In this document: positions 13,301 to 28,300 of the stretch, one piece after another | Numbering within the stretch: position 1 is the stretch's first letter | How the letters are laid out: every line of letters starts with the position of its first letter | DNA from: Archivesica marissinica | Lineage: Eukaryota > Mollusca > Bivalvia > Venerida > Vesicomyidae | Length of the DNA: 64,000 nucleotides | Assembly (NCBI GenBank): GCA_014843695.1 | Contig: CM026402.1 | Location: 14,241,374-14,305,373, forward strand | Direction: 5' to 3' | Notes under the pieces: generated by a model | The model's database searches: none | Seen by the model: only the letters and a program-made list of their open reading frames with translations | Told to the model about the DNA's origin: nothing | Made by a program: the position numbers and the translations under genes

Positions 13301-16300
13301 TATAAATCCTGATAAGTCACATGGACATGGACATGATGTTGTTGAGGTAAGTAAAAGTCCAGATAAGTGATGGTGTTGTAACTCCTGATAAGTCACATGG
13401 ACATGATGTTGCTGAGGTAAGTAAAAGTCCAGATAAGTGATGGTGTTGTAACTCCTGATAAGTCACATGGACATGATGTTGCTGAGGTAAGTAAAAGTCC
13501 AGATAAGTGATGGTGTTGTAACTCCTGATAAGTCACATGGACATGATGTTGCTGAGGTAAGTAAAAGTCCAGATAAGTGATGGTGTTGTAACTCCTGATA
13601 AGTCACATGGACATGATGTTGCTGAGGTAAGTAAAAGTCCAGATAAGTGATGGTGTTGTAACTCCTGATAAGTCACATGGACATGATGTTGCTGAGGTAA
13701 GTATAAGTGAGGATGTTGTAACTCCTGATAAGTCATATGGACATGATGTTGCTGAGGTAAGTATAAGTGAGGATGTTGTAACTCCTGATAAGTCACATGG
13801 ACATGATGTTGCTGAGGTAAGTATAAGTGAGGATGTTGTAACTCCTGATAAGTCATATGGACATGATGTTGTTGAGGTAAGTATAAGTGATGGTGTTGTA
13901 ACTCCTGATAAGTCACATGGACATGATGTTGCTGAGGTAAGTAAAAGTCCAGATAAGTGATGGTGTTGTAACTCCTGATAAGTCACATGGACATGATGTT
14001 GTTGAGGTAAGTAAAAGTGAGGATGTTGTAACTCCTGATAAGTCACATGGACATGATGTTGCTGAGGTAAGTAAAAGTGAGTGTGTTGTAACTCCTGATA
14101 AGTCACATGGACATGATGTTGCTGAGGTAAGTAAAAGTGAGTGTGTTGTAACTCCTGATAAGTCACATGGACATGATGTTGCTGAGGTAAGTAAAAGTCC
14201 AGATAAGTGATGGTGTTGTAACTCCTGATAAGTCACATGGACATGATGTTGCTGAGGTAAGTAAAAGTCCAGATAAGTGATGGTGTTGTAACTCCTGATA
14301 AGTCACATGGACATGATGTTGCTGAGGTAAGTAAAAGTCCAGATAAGTGATGGTGTTGTAACTCCTGATAAGTCACATGGACATGATGTTGCTGAGGTAA
14401 GTATAAGTCCAGATAAGTGATGGTGTTGTAACTCCTGATAAGTCACATGGACATGATGTTGCTGAGGTAAGTAAAAGTCCAGATAAGTGATGGTGTTGTA
14501 ACTCCTGATAAGTCACATGGACATGATGTTGCTGAGGTAAGTAAAAGTCCAGATAAGTGATGGTGTTGTAACTCCTGATAAGTCACATGGACATGATGTT
14601 GCTGAGGTAAGTAAAAGTCCAGATAAGTGATGGTGTTGTAACTCCTGATAAGTCACATGGACATGATGTTGCTGAGGTAAGTATAAGTGAGGATGTTGTA
14701 ACTCCTGATAAGTCATATGGACATGATGTTGCTGAGGTAAGTATAAGTGAGGATGTTGTAACTCCTGATAAGTCACATGGACATGATGTTGCTGAGGTAA
14801 GTATAAGTGATGGTGTTGTAACTCCTGATAAGTCATATGGACATGATGTTGTTGAGGTAAGTATAAGTGATGGTGTTGTAACTCCTGATAAGTCACATGG
14901 ACATGATGTTGCTGAGGTAAGTAAAAGTCCAGATAAGTGATGGTGTTGTAACTCCTGATAAGTCACATGGACATGATGTTGTTGAGGTAAGTAAAAGTGA
15001 GGATGTTGTAACTCCTGATAAGTCACATGGACATGATGTTGCTGAGGTAAGTAAAAGTGAGTGTGTTGTAACTCCTGATAAGTCACATGGACATGATGTT
15101 GCTGAGGTAAGTAAAAGTGAGTGTGTTGTAACTCCTGATAAGTCACATGGACATGATGTTGCTGAGGTAAGTAAAAGTCCAGATAAGTGATGGTGTTGTA
15201 ACTCCTGATAAGTCACATGGACATGATGTTGCTGAGGTAAGTATAAGTCCAGATAAGTGATGGTGTTGTAACTCCTGATAAGTCACATGGACATGATGTT
15301 GCTGAGGTAAGTAAAAGTCCAGATAAGTGATGGTGTTGTAACTCCTGATAAGTCACATGGACATGATGTTGCTGAGGTAAGTATAAGTGAGTGTGTTGTA
15401 ACTCCTGATAAGTCACATGGACATGATGTTGCTGAGGTAAGTAAAAGTCCAGATAAGTGATGGTGTTGTAACTCCTGATAAGTCACATGGACATGATGTT
15501 GCTGAGGTAAGTAAAAGTCCAGATAAGTGATGGTGTTGTAACTCCTGATANNNNNNNNNNNNNNNNNNNNNNNNNNNNNNNNNNNNNNNNNNNNNNNNNN
15601 NNNNNNNNNNNNNNNNNNNNNNNNNNNNNNNNNNNNNNNNNNNNNNNNNNNNNNNNNNNNNNNNNNNNNNNNNNNNNNNNNNNNNNNNNNNNNNNNNNNN
15701 NNNNNNNNNNNNNNNNNNNNNNNNNNNNNNNNNNNNNNNNNNNNNNNNNNNNNNNNNNNNNNNNNNNNNNNNNNNNNNNNNNNNNNNNNNNNNNNNNNNN
15801 NNNNNNNNNNNNNNNNNNNNNNNNNNNNNNNNNNNNNNNNNNNNNNNNNNNNNNNNNNNNNNNNNNNNNNNNNNNNNNNNNNNNNNNNNNNNNNNNNNNN
15901 NNNNNNNNNNNNNNNNNNNNNNNNNNNNNNNNNNNNNNNNNNNNNNNNNNNNNNNNNNNNNNNNNNNNNNNNNNNNNNNNNNNNNNNNNNNNNNNNNNNN
16001 NNNNNNNNNNNNNNNNNNNNNNNNNNNNNNNNNNNNNNNNNNNNNNNNNNNNNNNNNNNNNNNNNNNNNNNNNNNNNNNNNNNNNNNNNNNNNNNNNNNN
16101 NNNNNNNNNNNNNNNNNNNNNNNNNNNNNNNNNNNNNNNNNNNNNNNNNNNNNNNNNNNNNNNNNNNNNNNNNNNNNNNNNNNNNNNNNNNNNNNNNNNN
16201 NNNNNNNNNNNNNNNNNNNNNNNNNNNNNNNNNNNNNNNNNNNNNNNNNNNNNNNNNNNNNNNNNNNNNNNNNNNNNNNNNNNNNNNNNNNNNNNNNNNN

Positions 16301-19300
16301 NNNNNNNNNNNNNNNNNNNNNNNNNNNNNNNNNNNNNNNNNNNNNNNNNNNNNNNNNNNNNNNNNNNNNNNNNNNNNNNNNNNNNNNNNNNNNNNNNNNN
16401 NNNNNNNNNNNNNNNNNNNNNNNNNNNNNNNNNNNNNNNNNNNNNNNNNNNNNNNNNNNNNNNNNNNNNNNNNNNNNNNNNNNNNNNNNNNNNNNNNNNN
16501 NNNNNNNNNNNNNNNNNNNNNNNNNNNNNNNNNNNNNNNNNNNNNNNNNNAAGTGATGGTGTTGTAACTCCTGATAAGTCACATGGACATGATGTTGCTG
16601 AGGTAAGTAAAAGTCCAGATAAGTGATGGTGTTGTAACTCCTGATAAGTCACATGGACATGATGTTGCTGAGGTAAGTAAAAGTCCAGATAAGTGATGGT
16701 GTTGTAACTCCTGATAAGTCACATGGACATGATGTTGCTGAGGTAAGTAAAAGTCCAGATAAGTGATGGTGTTGTAACTCCTGATAAGTCACATGGACAT
16801 GATGTTGCTGAGGTAAGTATAAGTCCAGATAAGTGATGGTGTTGTAACTCCTGATAAGTCACATGGACATGATGTTGCTGAGGTAAGTATAAGTGAGGAT
16901 GTTGTAACTCCTGATAAGTCATATGGACATGATGTTGCTGAGGTAAGTATAAGTGAGGATGTTGTAACTCCTGATAAGTCACATGGACATGATGTTGCTG
17001 AGGTAAGTATAAGTGAGGATGTTGTAACTCCTGATAAGTCATATGGACATGATGTTGTTGAGGTAAGTATAAGTGATGGTGTTGTAACTCCTGATAAGTC
17101 ACATGGACATGATGTTGCTGAGGTAAGTAAAAGTCCAGATAAGTGATGGTGTTGTAACTCCTGATAAGTCACATGGACATGATGTTGTTGAGGTAAGTAA
17201 AAGTGAGGATGTTGTAACTCCTGATAAGTCACATGGACATGATGTTGCTGAGGTAAGTAAAAGTGAGTGTGTTGTAACTCCTGATAAGTCACATGGACAT
17301 GATGTTGCTGAGGTAAGTAAAAGTGAGTGTGTTGTAACTCCTGATAAGTCACATGGACATGATGTTGCTGAGGTAAGTAAAAGTCCAGATAAGTGATGGT
17401 GTTGTAACTCCTGATAAGTCACATGGACATGATGTTGCTGAGGTAAGTAAAAGTCCAGATAAGTGATGGTGTTGTAACTCCTGATAAGTCACATGGACAT
17501 GATGTTGCTGAGGTAAGTAAAAGTGAGTGTGTTGTAACTCCTGATAAGTCACATGGACATGATGTTGCTGAGGTAAGTAAAAGTCCAGATAAGTGATGGT
17601 GTTGTAACTCCTGATAAGTCACATGGACATGATGTTGCTGAGGTAAGTAAAAGTCCAGATAAGTGATGGTGTTGTAACTCCTGATAAGTCACATGGACAT
17701 GATGTTGCTGAGGTAAGTAAAAGTCCAGATAAGTGATGGTGTTGTAACTCCTGATAAGTCACATGGACATGATGTTGCTGAGGTAAGTAAAAGTCCAGAT
17801 AAGTGAGGATGTTGTAACTCCTGATAAGTCACATGGACATGATGTTGCTGAGGTAAGTATAAGTGAGGATGTTGTAACTCCTGATAAGTCACATGGACAT
17901 GATGTTGCTGAGGTAAGTATAAGTGATGGTGATGTAACTCCAGATAAGTCACATGGACATGATGTTGTTGAGGTAAGTAAAAGTGTTGTAACTCCAGATA
18001 AGTCATTTTGACTTGGGTTAGGCATGGTGGAGGGTTGTGTAACTCCAGATAAGTCATTCTGATATGGGTATGGAACGGTCAAGGTATTTGAGGGTGATGA
18101 AATACCAGATGCGTCATTTGGACACAAGGTAGTGTGAGGAGGGTTAATTCCCTGATACATCGTTCGGATACAGACTAGGGCTGGTCTAGGGATGTGGTTA
18201 TTTGTTATATAGACATAAGCCTGGAGTTATATTCGGATAAGCTTAGTGGTGCTGGGTGGGCGCAATAAGTAAAAGTGAGCATGATACGAACCCAGGTATG
18301 TTATCCAGTCATGGGCTGCAAGTGGTTGACGAAATAAGTGAGCATGGTATGAACCCAGGTATGTTATCCAGTCATGGGCTGCAGGTGGTTGACGAAATAA
18401 GTGAGCATGATATGAACCCAGGTATGTTATCCAATCATGGACTGCAAGTGGTTGACGAAATAAGTGAGCATGATATGAACCCAGGTATGTTATCCAATCA
18501 TGGGCTGCAAGTGGTTGACGAAATAAGTGAGCATGATATGAACCCAGGTATGTTATCCAATCATGGGCTGCAGGTGGTTGACGAAATAAGTGAGCATGAT
18601 ATGAACCCAGGTATGTTATCCAATCATGGGCTGCAAGTGGTTGACGAAATAAGTGATCATGATGTTCATATAATCCAGATAAGAAAGCTGGTTATGGGAG
18701 AGGGGATGTAGACTTGAGGGTTCGTTTATTCAAATTGTTTTGGGCTCAATTGCGAAGCAAGTTCTTACACTTTCGAGACACCATTATCAGGGATCAGTTT
18801 AGAGGGCGAAATTGTCGCCTTAGGGACTCTGAGGGACTCTGACTTCGCCCTATTCTCCCTTAAAAATTTTTTTTTTGGTTTTTACGGTTGTCAAACAAAA
18901 TGTTGTCTAGTAAGATACACTGGCCCATTATAAAGCACTCCTTCTATTCAAATGTTGTATTTAATGGTTGTACTGTGCATTTTAACCCTATTTTGCAGAA
19001 GTATATTAAAGAACACCATTTAAGGAAGCGCTCATGCGCTTTCTCACTTCTCCCAAATATTCTGACCTAGTATGAACCCTGCATTATTGATGTAATCCAT
19101 CCCCATGAGGGAGAGAGAAGATGACAATGTGGAAGTTAAATGGTCTTGTTTTGAATGAACTGTGTTAGCATATTGTCTGTAGCTGGAGACGTTATTTACC
19201 GGGTTATTTACCGAGTATTAACAGTCTTAAAATGGGACATGAGTTCATTTTATATGTATAATAGAGTGGCCTCCGATGCTGAGTTGTTACGGTCGTTGAT

Positions 19301-22300
19301 TTCGAATCACTTGCCCCTCATCACTATAGGTTCGTATCCAACTGGGGATGACAAATTCTTTCAAGTCCTGAAGCTATCCAGTTGGCTTGCAGTAGGTCAG
19401 TGACTGTGGTTCTACCCAGGTGTCCGTCCGTGCCTGACACTGCTCAAAGGGGCACTCAGGGTCTTCCTCCACCAATAATAGCTGGAGAGTAGCCATATGA
19501 CCTAAGCTGTTGGTGCACCCGGGGTCTTCCTCCACCGATAATAGCTTGAGAGTCGCCACATGACCTAAGCTGTTGGTGCACCCGGGGTCTTCCTCCACCG
19601 ATAATAGCTTGAGAGTCGCCACATGACCTACGCTGTTGGTGCGACTTTAAGCCCCAAGAACAAAACTCGCCTGATTGGATCAGTTATTGCAGTCATTATT
19701 GCATATTGCCCTTAATTATTTTTCAGTATTTTATAGTTTTGTTAGTGTTCATTTTACAGAAACACTATTTGTGATATGTTGAAAGTGTGTGATAAGACTG
19801 AGTGGTTACGATCTTAGACTTACTTTTCACGGCTGTAGGCTCGAATCCCACTAAGGGAGTTTAGTTAATTTTATGAGAGGAAGTTTATCTAAATGACTGG
19901 CAGCTTGTCTATTGATCTACCAAAGTGCCAGCCTGTGACCCATTAACCCATTGTCCGCTGAGTAAATAAAAGCACATTTGCAAACAACATAGATCCAGAT
20001 CTGTAACGTCTCGTTTGATCAGGATCTACATGTATGTTGCTTGCTGTTCAGCCATGTGTTTTAGGTTCATTATCCAGATAGCAAACAGCATACATGTAGG
20101 TCCTGCTCAGATGGTACGTTCTGTGCCTGCATGTTCTGTGCCTGCATGTTCTGTGCCGGCATGTTCTGTGCGGCATGTTCTGTGCTGGCATGTTCTGTGC
20201 CTGCATGTTCTGTGCCGGCATGTTCTGTGCCGGCATGTTCTGTGCCTGCATGTTCTGTGCCGGCATGTTCTGTGCCGGCATGTTCTGTGCCTGCATGTTC
20301 TGTGCCGGCATGTTCTGTGCCGGCATGTTCTGTGCCAGCATGTTCTGTGCCGGCATGTTCTGAGCTGGCATGTTCTGTGCCGTCTAATCTGGCTTTATGC
20401 TGTTTGCAAAAGTGATTTTATTTACCACTAGCATGCAAAGGGTTAAACTCAGATATTCCGTTACCAAGAACATCTTGAATGCTGCCATAGAATCTGTGTT
20501 TATTCTAAGCTTTTTCTTTCAGGGGAAAATCATGAAAACATCACTAAATGTGGAACAGGCATGTAAGTCACACACAAAGCATTAATAAATATTCACGGTC
20601 TTGTACATGTGTCAGCAATGAGAGACAGTGGTCAGTTACTGCCCCTGAATACTCTTTGAGGAGGATATGTCCTCTTAATTGGATTCCTCTGCTTTTATTG
20701 TTGTTTTCTTTGCACAAAATGCTATCAATAATTATTATTATCCACTTTCTCATCTTATAGTTACCTGTATTAAATCCCCGCCAGATATCCTACAATGATA
20801 TTTCACTGTATGTGATTTTGATAAAATCTAGGGATGGCAACGAATGCTGATTTTGCCATTCGAATATTCGAATGATCTTCCTAACAAATATTCGAATATT
20901 CGCTAATTTCTTGAACTTTGGAATTGTACACGTCTTCTTCTTTCTGTTTGCAACACTGTCACGTAGCACCGTTTGAAGTGGCTTGGTAGAATTCTATATC
21001 TGTGACTTCTACTGTTAGCCTTTAACCCTTTTCTTCATAGAGATTTAGGTTAATATACTGTTATATCTCCATACAAACGACAGCCATTTAGCTATCATGT
21101 AGTGGATAAGTAGTCGCCATATCTATCCCACCTCCATGGATACTACTGGGACTACATAGAGATTTAGGTTAATATACTGTTATATCTCCATACAAACGAT
21201 AGCCATTTAGCTATCATGCAGTGGATAAGTAGTCGCCATATCTATCCCACCTCCATAGATACTACTGGGACTACATAGAGATTTAGGTTAATATACTATT
21301 ATATCTCCATACAAACGACAATCATTTAGCTGTCGTGCAGTGGATAAGTAGTCGACATATCTATCCCACCTCCATAGATACTACTGGGACTACATAGAGA
21401 TTTAGGTTAATATACTATTATATCTCCATACAAACGACAGCCATTTAGCTATCATGCAGTGGATAAGTAGTCGCCATATCTATCCCACCTCCATAGATAT
21501 TACTGGGACTACATAGAGATTCTGGCCTTTATTATGAACATTGGTTTGGCTACTACATTGTCAATGTATGTCATATTGGTAATGGCATCAAGAGGTGCTT
21601 CTATGAGGGAAAGGGTTAATGTATGTGGTATTGGTAATGGCGTCAAGAGATGCTTCTATGAGGGAAAGGGTTAAATATGTCGCATTGGTAATGGCGCCAA
21701 GAGGTGCTTCTATGAGGGAAAGGGTTAATGTATGTGGTATTGGTAATGGCGTCAAGAGGTGCTTCTATGAGGGAAAGGGTTAATATATGTCGCATTGGTA
21801 ATGGCGTCAAGAGGTGCTTCTGTGAGGGAAAGGGTTAAATAGGCAGTGTATTTTGTTATGAATATTTAATTTATGGACATTCATCTGGGGTCAGCTTTCA
21901 TCATTTCCGACCGATGTGAACGCACGCAGCATGTATCATAACAAACAAAAGTGAAGATTGTTGAATAATTACTGAAACATCGAAGTTGATATGGGTGCAT
22001 CCGATAATCGATGATTTGAGAATATATGCGAAAATTTATAATTTTAATTAGGCACCACAATCTCTTTTTATTGGCTTCCGATGGAACTGGTGTTGTCGGA
22101 ACGTCCAGAACTCTCCTTGTGACTTGCGGGTATAAGTGTTCATTTCGAACTGGTGTTGTCGGAACGTCCAGAACTCTCCTTGTGACTTGCGGGTATAAGT
22201 GTTCATTTCGAACTGGTGTTGTCGGAACGTCCAGAACTCTCCTTGTGACTTGCGGGTATAAGTGTTCATTTCGAACTGGTGTTGTCGGAACGTCCAGAAC

Positions 22301-25300
22301 TCTCCTTGTGACTTGCGGGTATAAGTGTTCATTTCGAACTGGTGTTGTCGGAACGTCCAGAACTCTCCTTGTGACTTGCGGGTATAAGTGTTCATTTCGA
22401 ACAGGTGTTGTCGGAATGTCCAGAACTCTCCTTGTGACTTGCGGGTATAAGTGTTCATTTCGAATCCATCATTCTAGGGTATAAAGTGCAGGTCCATTTT
22501 TGACACAAACTCTCAAAATTGATCAGCCATGCTCCTGAATTGATATTTGTCTATACTAAGCTCGTGATATTGTCGTTTAAAGATAATTGAAATCAGATTA
22601 GTCTAAAAATGAATATGTATAGAGACAGAATCAATCGTGAGATTACAGTAAATATGTACCACAAATGTTGTTATTCAGTATACACGCATTGTATTATGCA
22701 TGGATGTTAACCCTATTTACATTATTTTGTTATGTCGACAACCATTGTGAAGTCCGCCTCCGTGGTCGAGTGGTTAAGGTCGCTGACTTGTATACCACTG
22801 TAACCTATCATCACTGATGGTCACGGGTTCGAGCCCCGCCCAGGTCGTGTCTCATTTATATGAAAGAGTTGGCAGTTTCTTACGGAGGTTGGTGCAATCA
22901 AGTACTGGTTAACCGCTGGAACCTGCCCAGGAAAGGTGTTGTTAGGTAAACTGCCCGCCGGCGATATAGCCCGAAATGGTGCTGATGCAGGCGTAAAACC
23001 CGAAATATAACATATTGTACCATATAATAGGAAATTACATTTTATAGAAATTTGCTTTTTTCACTGGTGTCTCTTTAAATAAGGTAAGAAGCTCTATCTA
23101 ATATATATAGGCCAGTTCTGTTATGTCCTGACTCTTGTGTAATGGCTGTCATATATCTGAGGTAATATTTCAGCATCATTATCGAGAGCCATGCTGAACA
23201 AGTCGTTCGATGAGATTGAACTACCACCAGAACCACCTGCTAAATGTTCCAAAATACTTCAGGTAAACAGTAGTAAATAAACTACCCCTGCTCAATCCAG
23301 GTAAACAGTAGTAAATGAACTACCACTGCTCAGTCCAGGTAAACAGTAGTAGAAAATGAACTCCACCTGCTCAGTCCAGGTAAACAGTAGTAGAAAATGA
23401 ACTCCCTCTGCTCAGTCCAGGTAAACAGTAGTAAATGAACTACACCTGCTCAGTCCAGGTAAACAGTAGTAAATGATCTACCCCTGCTCAGTCCAGGTAA
23501 ACAGTAGTAAATGAACTCCCCCTGCTCAGTCCAGGTAAACAGTAGTAAATGAACTACACCTGCTCAGTCCAGGTAAACAGTAGTAAATGAACTACCACTG
23601 CTCAGTCCAGGTAAACAGTAGTAGAAAATGAACTCCACCTGCTCAGTCCAGGTAAACAGTAGTAAATGATCTACCCATGCTCAGTCCAGGTAAACAGTAG
23701 TAAATGAACTCCCCCTGCTCAGTCCAGGTAAACAGTAGTAAATGAACTACACCTGCTCAGTCCAGGTAAACAGTAGTAAATGAACTACACCTGCTCAGTC
23801 CAGGTAAACAGTAGTAAATGAACTACCCCTGCTCAGTCCAGGTAAACAGTAGTAAATGAACTACCCGTGCTCAGTCCAGGTAAACAGTAGTAAATGAACT
23901 ACACCTGCTCAGTCCAGGTAAACAGTAGTAAATGATCTACCCCTGCTCAGTCCAGGTAAACAGTAGTAAATGAACTCCCCATGCTCAGTCCAGGTAAACA
24001 ATAGTAAATGAACTACCCCTGCTCAGTCCAGGTAAACAGTAGTGGATTATCCACCCCTGCTCAGTCCAGGTAAACAGTAGTAAATGAACTCCCCCTGCTC
24101 AGTCCTGGTAAACAATAGTAAATGAACTACCCATGCTCAGTCCAGGTAAACAGTAGTGGATTATCCACACCTGCTCAGTCCAGGTAAACAGTAGTAAATG
24201 AACTACACCGGCTCAGTCCAGGTAAACAGTAGTAAATGATCTACCCCGACTCAGTCCAGGTAAACAGTATTAAATGAACTACACCTGCTCAGTCCAGGTA
24301 AACAGTAGTAAATGAACTACACCTGCTCAGTCCAGGTAAACAGTAGTAAATGATCTACCCCGACTCAGTCCAGGTAAACAGTATTAAATGAACTACACCT
24401 GCTCAGTCCAGGTAAACAGTAGTAAATGAACTACCCATGCTCAGTCCAGGTAAATAGTAGTAAATGAACTACACCTGCTCAGTCCAGGTAAACAGTAGTA
24501 AATGAACTACCCCTGCTCAGTCCAGGTAAACAGTAGTAAATGAACTCCCCCTGCTCAGTCCAGGTAAACAGTAGTAAATGAACTACCCCTGCTCAGTCCA
24601 GGTAAACAGTAGTAAATGAACTACCCCTGCTCAGTCCAGGTAAACAGTAGTAAATGAACTACCCCTGCTCAGTCCAGGTAAACAGTAGTGGATGAACTAC
24701 CCCTGCTAAGTCCAGGTAAACAGTATTAAATGAACTACCCCTGCTCAGTCCAGGTAAACAGTAGTAAATGAACTATCCCTGCTCAGTCCAGGTAAACAGT
24801 AGTGGATGAACTACCCCTGCTCAGTCCAGGTAAACAGTAGTAAATGAACTACCCCTGCTAAGTTCAGGTAAACAGTAGTGGATTATCCACCCCTGCTAAG
24901 TCCAGGTAAACAGTAGTGGATTATCCATCCCTAAAATCTGTTGCTAATCGTAGCACCTTATTTGTTTAGGTCCATATATAAATATATTGCCTTCCCATGA
25001 TATTAGAATAACCGAAAGAAAAATATAGTTCCAAACTGTCCTATATAATATATACACCAACTGCCGTCAGAACCAGTTATTAAATGTCCAATGTGAACCA
25101 CAGAATGACTTACTAAATGCTGTTTGTAAACTGTATATGAACTAGCCTCGTAGCCAGTCACTGAATGCTCCCAGCATGCACTGCTCCCAGCATGCGCCAG
25201 GTACATAATGTATGAACTAGCACCATTACATACATGTACATGTGATTTCAGGAGAAGATAGCTAGTTTACATGGCAAGAATCTCAACAGAAATATACAGA

Positions 25301-28300
25301 TCAAAGTAGATTTTAGAAATCCCAGGTAAGAGCATACTGAAGCAGGTATCTTGTCTTAGAGAGCCCGTATCATATGAGGGTTTATACAACAAATTTAACT
25401 ATATTCAGATACGTGTACTCTGGTATAGTGTTCCCTCTGTCTGAATTGTCATCACTTCGTCACTTCTGTCGCTAATTGAAAAAAACGTGAGCCAATTTGA
25501 AAAACTAAGAGCCGTATTTTTGCAGCCATGTATTTGACATAAAAAATAAAGAAAAAAAGTTGCGCCAAATATTTTCGCCTATTCAGAAAATTTAACGCCA
25601 GTATTTTTTTTGTGTCACAATTGATGCCATTAGTGACCTATGATGGGAACCCTGTGACATCAACACAAATCTCACTAAAGTGGAAACCTCGCCAAGCCAA
25701 ACTAATTTGTATTAATGTACCAGATGCCTGCTGCCTTGCGAAAATAGGCACTCTGACATTTTTCAGAATAATGGGAAGAAAGTGTTTAAATTTGACTAAA
25801 ATGACATATTTTTCCCACGTCTACATTACTGTATAATTTCAATGAATTACCTACTAGTTCCAGCTATGGCGTTTAAATTTCGATATCAAGTAACGTAAAC
25901 ATTTTGAAACTGTTGCCATAGGAATAATGTTTCCAAGCCCATCACTTTGTTAGTTTATACAAATTTATTTTAGCTGATTGCGAAACAAGTTCTTACAACT
26001 TATATTAATCGCTCTCGAGACCTCATTCCTGATGGAATCCATTGCCACGAGGGAGAGAGAAGAGGCAACATTGAATTTAAATGGGTACAATCATAGCGGG
26101 GCTCAAACTCCGGACCTTTCGCACCTGAAGCGAACGCGCATCCACTGTGCTATCACGACTTCCAAATCACTTTGTTAGACAAATATAATAGCATGATCTG
26201 TTGTAAAATCATGATATATACTAAAGCTGTGAACTCTAAATGTGAATGAAAATTTCAAATTATCGAATGTCATTAATGTTGGCGCGACGTATCGAACGTT
26301 TTTCAAAAACATCAGATATTCTGTCTATGTGAGTCGCTAAGCAGGTCACGACTTTACAATTGGTAACATTTGAGTTGAATTTTTCAGGATTTGAATTTGT
26401 ATTATTAGACTTGATATATCAACTTCATATTTGTTTATTATGTCTGAGTGCCCCAGTTTGTGTCTACTTAACCCTTTCAACACCAAGTAACTCGCATGGA
26501 CTGGTCCATGATATTCATAAACCAATAAATGAATCAGAAAATCACATTTGGACAAGTTCATTTATCAAAATGGGTAATTATGTCTAAAAATAGTCATATC
26601 ACTGGCAAAAAGTGCAGATCCTGATGAGACGGCTCGTCACGAGCCGGCTCATCTGGATCTACACTTTTTGTAAGCCTATTTAGAGGTCTGTGGTGTTGAA
26701 AGGGTTAATACTGCTTGCTAACTTACTATATGTTTCTGTGGCATGTCATTATTGCAAAAATAAACTGAGACATATAACATTGACATCTTAATGCTGGCTT
26801 TAAGAATAGGAGCATAGCATGTAGTTGTCTGTAATTCTGGGAAATCAATATTACTAATCAGAAATAAATACAGCCTGTAATTGTAACTGTACTGTTTATA
26901 AATTCTAATTTTGTCTGATAATTTAACATGGACATTTTTCTCTATTTATTTAATGTGAGAAGTAGATTATTTTCTTATCATTAAACCGTTCACTTGTGAA
27001 TTATGACGATACAGACTGTGTACTATGATGATTTAGATATTACATTTAGAAGTTGGAAAATCAACTGGTTTGGGCCAGACTGTGTATTGCTAGATAGATG
27101 CATCAGACATTTAGCCAGGTCTGCATGGGGGAATGTTTCAACGGGCGTGGCCATGATCAGTGTGAAAGTTATTGAATAAGAAAAAAAAAACGTATTTAAA
27201 AAATATAAAATGGTGAACATTTCAAATTTCAGTATATACGAGAGGCTGATAATGCATTGTGGGATAGATGAGAAGGGAACCAACTATCCACCGGAGCTGT
27301 ACGACCCGAGTATATGGGGAAAAGAGTCGTTCTATGATGCTCTAGGTATTGGAACACTTTGTACTTTGGGTTCTAGTACAGTAGACACTACCAGCAGTAA
27401 GCCCTGGCCTGGAGGTTATAAAACTTTTCTCCAATCTCAAAACTCAGTCTCAATCGTCTGATTGGTTCAGCTGACAGTTTTATAACCTCGGTGCCTCGTT
27501 TTGACATAAGGGTAGTATTTTATATTTGGCAAATTGCGAGTCTGGAGAAAGCATGTTTGGTAAGCCAAGATAGTTTTATACTAATTTATTTTGATTTGCT
27601 TGCGAAACAAGTTTTACAACATTAGGTTAATCACTCTCGAAACCTCATTCCTGATGGAATCCATCAACATGAGGGAGAGAGAAGAAGAGGCAATGTGGAA
27701 ATTCAGTGCCTTGTCTAAGGGCCCAAATTTAACGACTACATTTGGGCATAAACTCTGGGGCGTTCACACCTGAAGCGAATGCGCTAACACTGCTCTATCA
27801 TGACTTCCCTGTACAGGATGATGAAGGATGAGCCCTGTTGCTTGCCTACTGCTGCTACTGCTAACAGATCTGGTAACATAGTAGACATGTCTGTGTGACC
27901 ACCGTTGCAACTTGTGTGTCTAATAATATGTGGAGTATATAAGTATAATTGAATTAAATTGGTTCAGACGGATCTGTAGTCCAGTGGTAACACGCTGGAC
28001 TGGTAATACAGGGATCGCAGGTTCGATCCCCCGTCTGACCTTAATAAAATTTACAGTCTTTCAGATGGGACTTTAACCCGAGGTCTCGTGTTGGTGCTGT
28101 ACACCGTACACGTTAAAGAACCAGAGGAGACTCTGGAATGGGTCTCTGTCTGTATCGTTGCACTATCCTCCAAAAATCTAAAATGACTAATCTCTTCAGG
28201 AGGTGTCGCTCATATGGGCAACCGGTAGTGACGATAAATAAACGTAGAACACACATTGGTTCAGTTTTCCTGTCGGGTATTACCATTGGCCATCGTGCAT

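Noticed and set aside
13533..18160. Minus-strand MTYQELQHHH proteins, including two running through the N gap
   Set aside because: They are antisense to the SAP30BP exon 3 array; two of them consist mostly of unknown bases.
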